From positions 20,263 through 26,656 of the forward strand of contig MHRQ01000020.1 in the NCBI GenBank assembly GCA_001821015.1: a DNA stretch of 6,394 nucleotides, given 5' to 3'. Origin of the DNA: Candidatus Taylorbacteria bacterium RIFCSPHIGHO2_02_FULL_46_13. GTDB taxonomy: Bacteria; Patescibacteriota; Minisyncoccia; Phycocordibacterales; DSPV01. Of this stretch, positions 6,009 to 6,394 are shown in pieces (position 1 is the stretch's first letter; every line of letters begins with the position of its first letter). The notes beneath the pieces are model-generated. The model was not told the origin of the DNA, did not search any database, and saw nothing but the letters and a program-made list of their open reading frames with translations. A program made the position numbers and the translations under genes.

Positions 6009-6394
6009 TACAAGTCATTTCAATTGGTACTGACCGGCGTATTTTTGAAGAGGGCAGTGCTGTACGCACCCGTTTGTTAAAACAGAGAGAACTATTTTCA
6101 AAATTACATGTCATCGTATGTGCGCGGCGCTCTTTGGGCTTTAAAGCCGAGCAAATTGGCAATCTGTGGCTCTATCCGACCAATTCGCTGTCGCGATGGC
6201 TCTATGTTCGAGATGCGACTGCGCTGGCCGGCGCGCTTGTAGAGCAGCGGCGCATGAACACTCATACAAGCGTCATTACCGTACAGGATCCCTTTGAGTG
6301 CGGTCTTGCGGGTATGCGTGCATCGCGGCGTTACGGAAAGATTCCATTACATGTTCAGATTCATACCGATTTTCTCAGTAGAGCCTTCCAAGAT
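6005..6394 (+). CDS. GT4-type glycosyltransferase, N-terminal part (3' truncated by window edge)
   Basis: ATG 6005 overlaps the TGA of the upstream fusion protein (6006-6008), and the frame is open for 130 codons to the window end. The product starts MIQVISIGTDRRIFEEGSAV, a first beta strand followed by the loop typical of GT-B acceptor domains, and contains ITVQDPFECGLAGM at 91-104 and PLHVQIHTDF at 114-123, which fit the N-terminal half of a GT4-like enzyme. The donor-binding half with the E-x7-E motif would lie outside the window, so the assignment rests on the N-terminal fold pattern alone. Translation is probably coupled to the upstream gene through the ATGA overlap; no Shine-Dalgarno sequence is visible. 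It would be the third glycosyltransferase unit in a row and likely acts in the same surface-glycan pathway. Confidence 0.8.
   Translation, partial: MIQVISIGTDRRIFEEGSAVRTRLLKQRELFSKLHVIVCARRSLGFKAEQIGNLWLYPTNSLSRWLYVRDATALAGALVEQRRMNTHTSVITVQDPFECGLAGMRASRRYGKIPLHVQIHTDFLSRAFQD

Overview
The window looks like bacterial chromosome from the candidate phyla radiation (Patescibacteria, probably a Parcubacteria-type lineage). This is an inference from gene content: a DUF4015-type putative glycosidase, a VirD4/HerA-like ATPase with a long disordered tail, a lamin-tail-domain surface protein with a C-terminal membrane anchor, and GT4-type glycosyltransferases, all on the + strand. Stops are TAG, TAA and TGA, and an ATGA start/stop overlap shows that TGA is read as stop, so the recoded TGA=Gly lineages are unlikely.

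Layout: (1) 1-588, the 3' end of a DUF4015 glycoside-hydrolase-like gene. (2) 575-1068, a compact candidate transcription unit: a good sigma70-like promoter overlapping the end of gene 1, a 14-bp palindrome over its -10, a ~128-nt leader, an 88-codon ORF of unknown function, and a strong intrinsic terminator. (3) 1065-2867, an extended -10 promoter that begins inside the terminator's U-tract, followed by a 589-aa VirD4/TraG-like ATPase. (4) 2869-3776, a near-perfect 16-bp inverted repeat flanking the start region of a lamin-tail-domain protein with signal peptide, Pro/Ser/Thr stalk and C-terminal membrane anchor. (5) 3806-6008, a 722-aa fusion of two GT4-type glycosyltransferase units that may be translated from a leaderless mRNA. 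(6) 6005-6394, the 5' end of another GT4-type glycosyltransferase, overlapping gene 5 by 4 bp.

The cell-envelope theme is consistent: glycan hydrolysis, an anchored surface protein, and three glycosyltransferase modules for building surface polysaccharide or modifying glycans. The ATPase may belong to the envelope DNA-transfer or pilus machinery, but none of its usual partners are in the window. None of the gene starts shows a convincing Shine-Dalgarno sequence. The points most worth checking are the inverted repeat at 2869-2971, the isolated small transcription unit at 575-1068, and the tandem glycosyltransferase fusion. I saw no CRISPR array, tRNA, rRNA or recognisable transposase.
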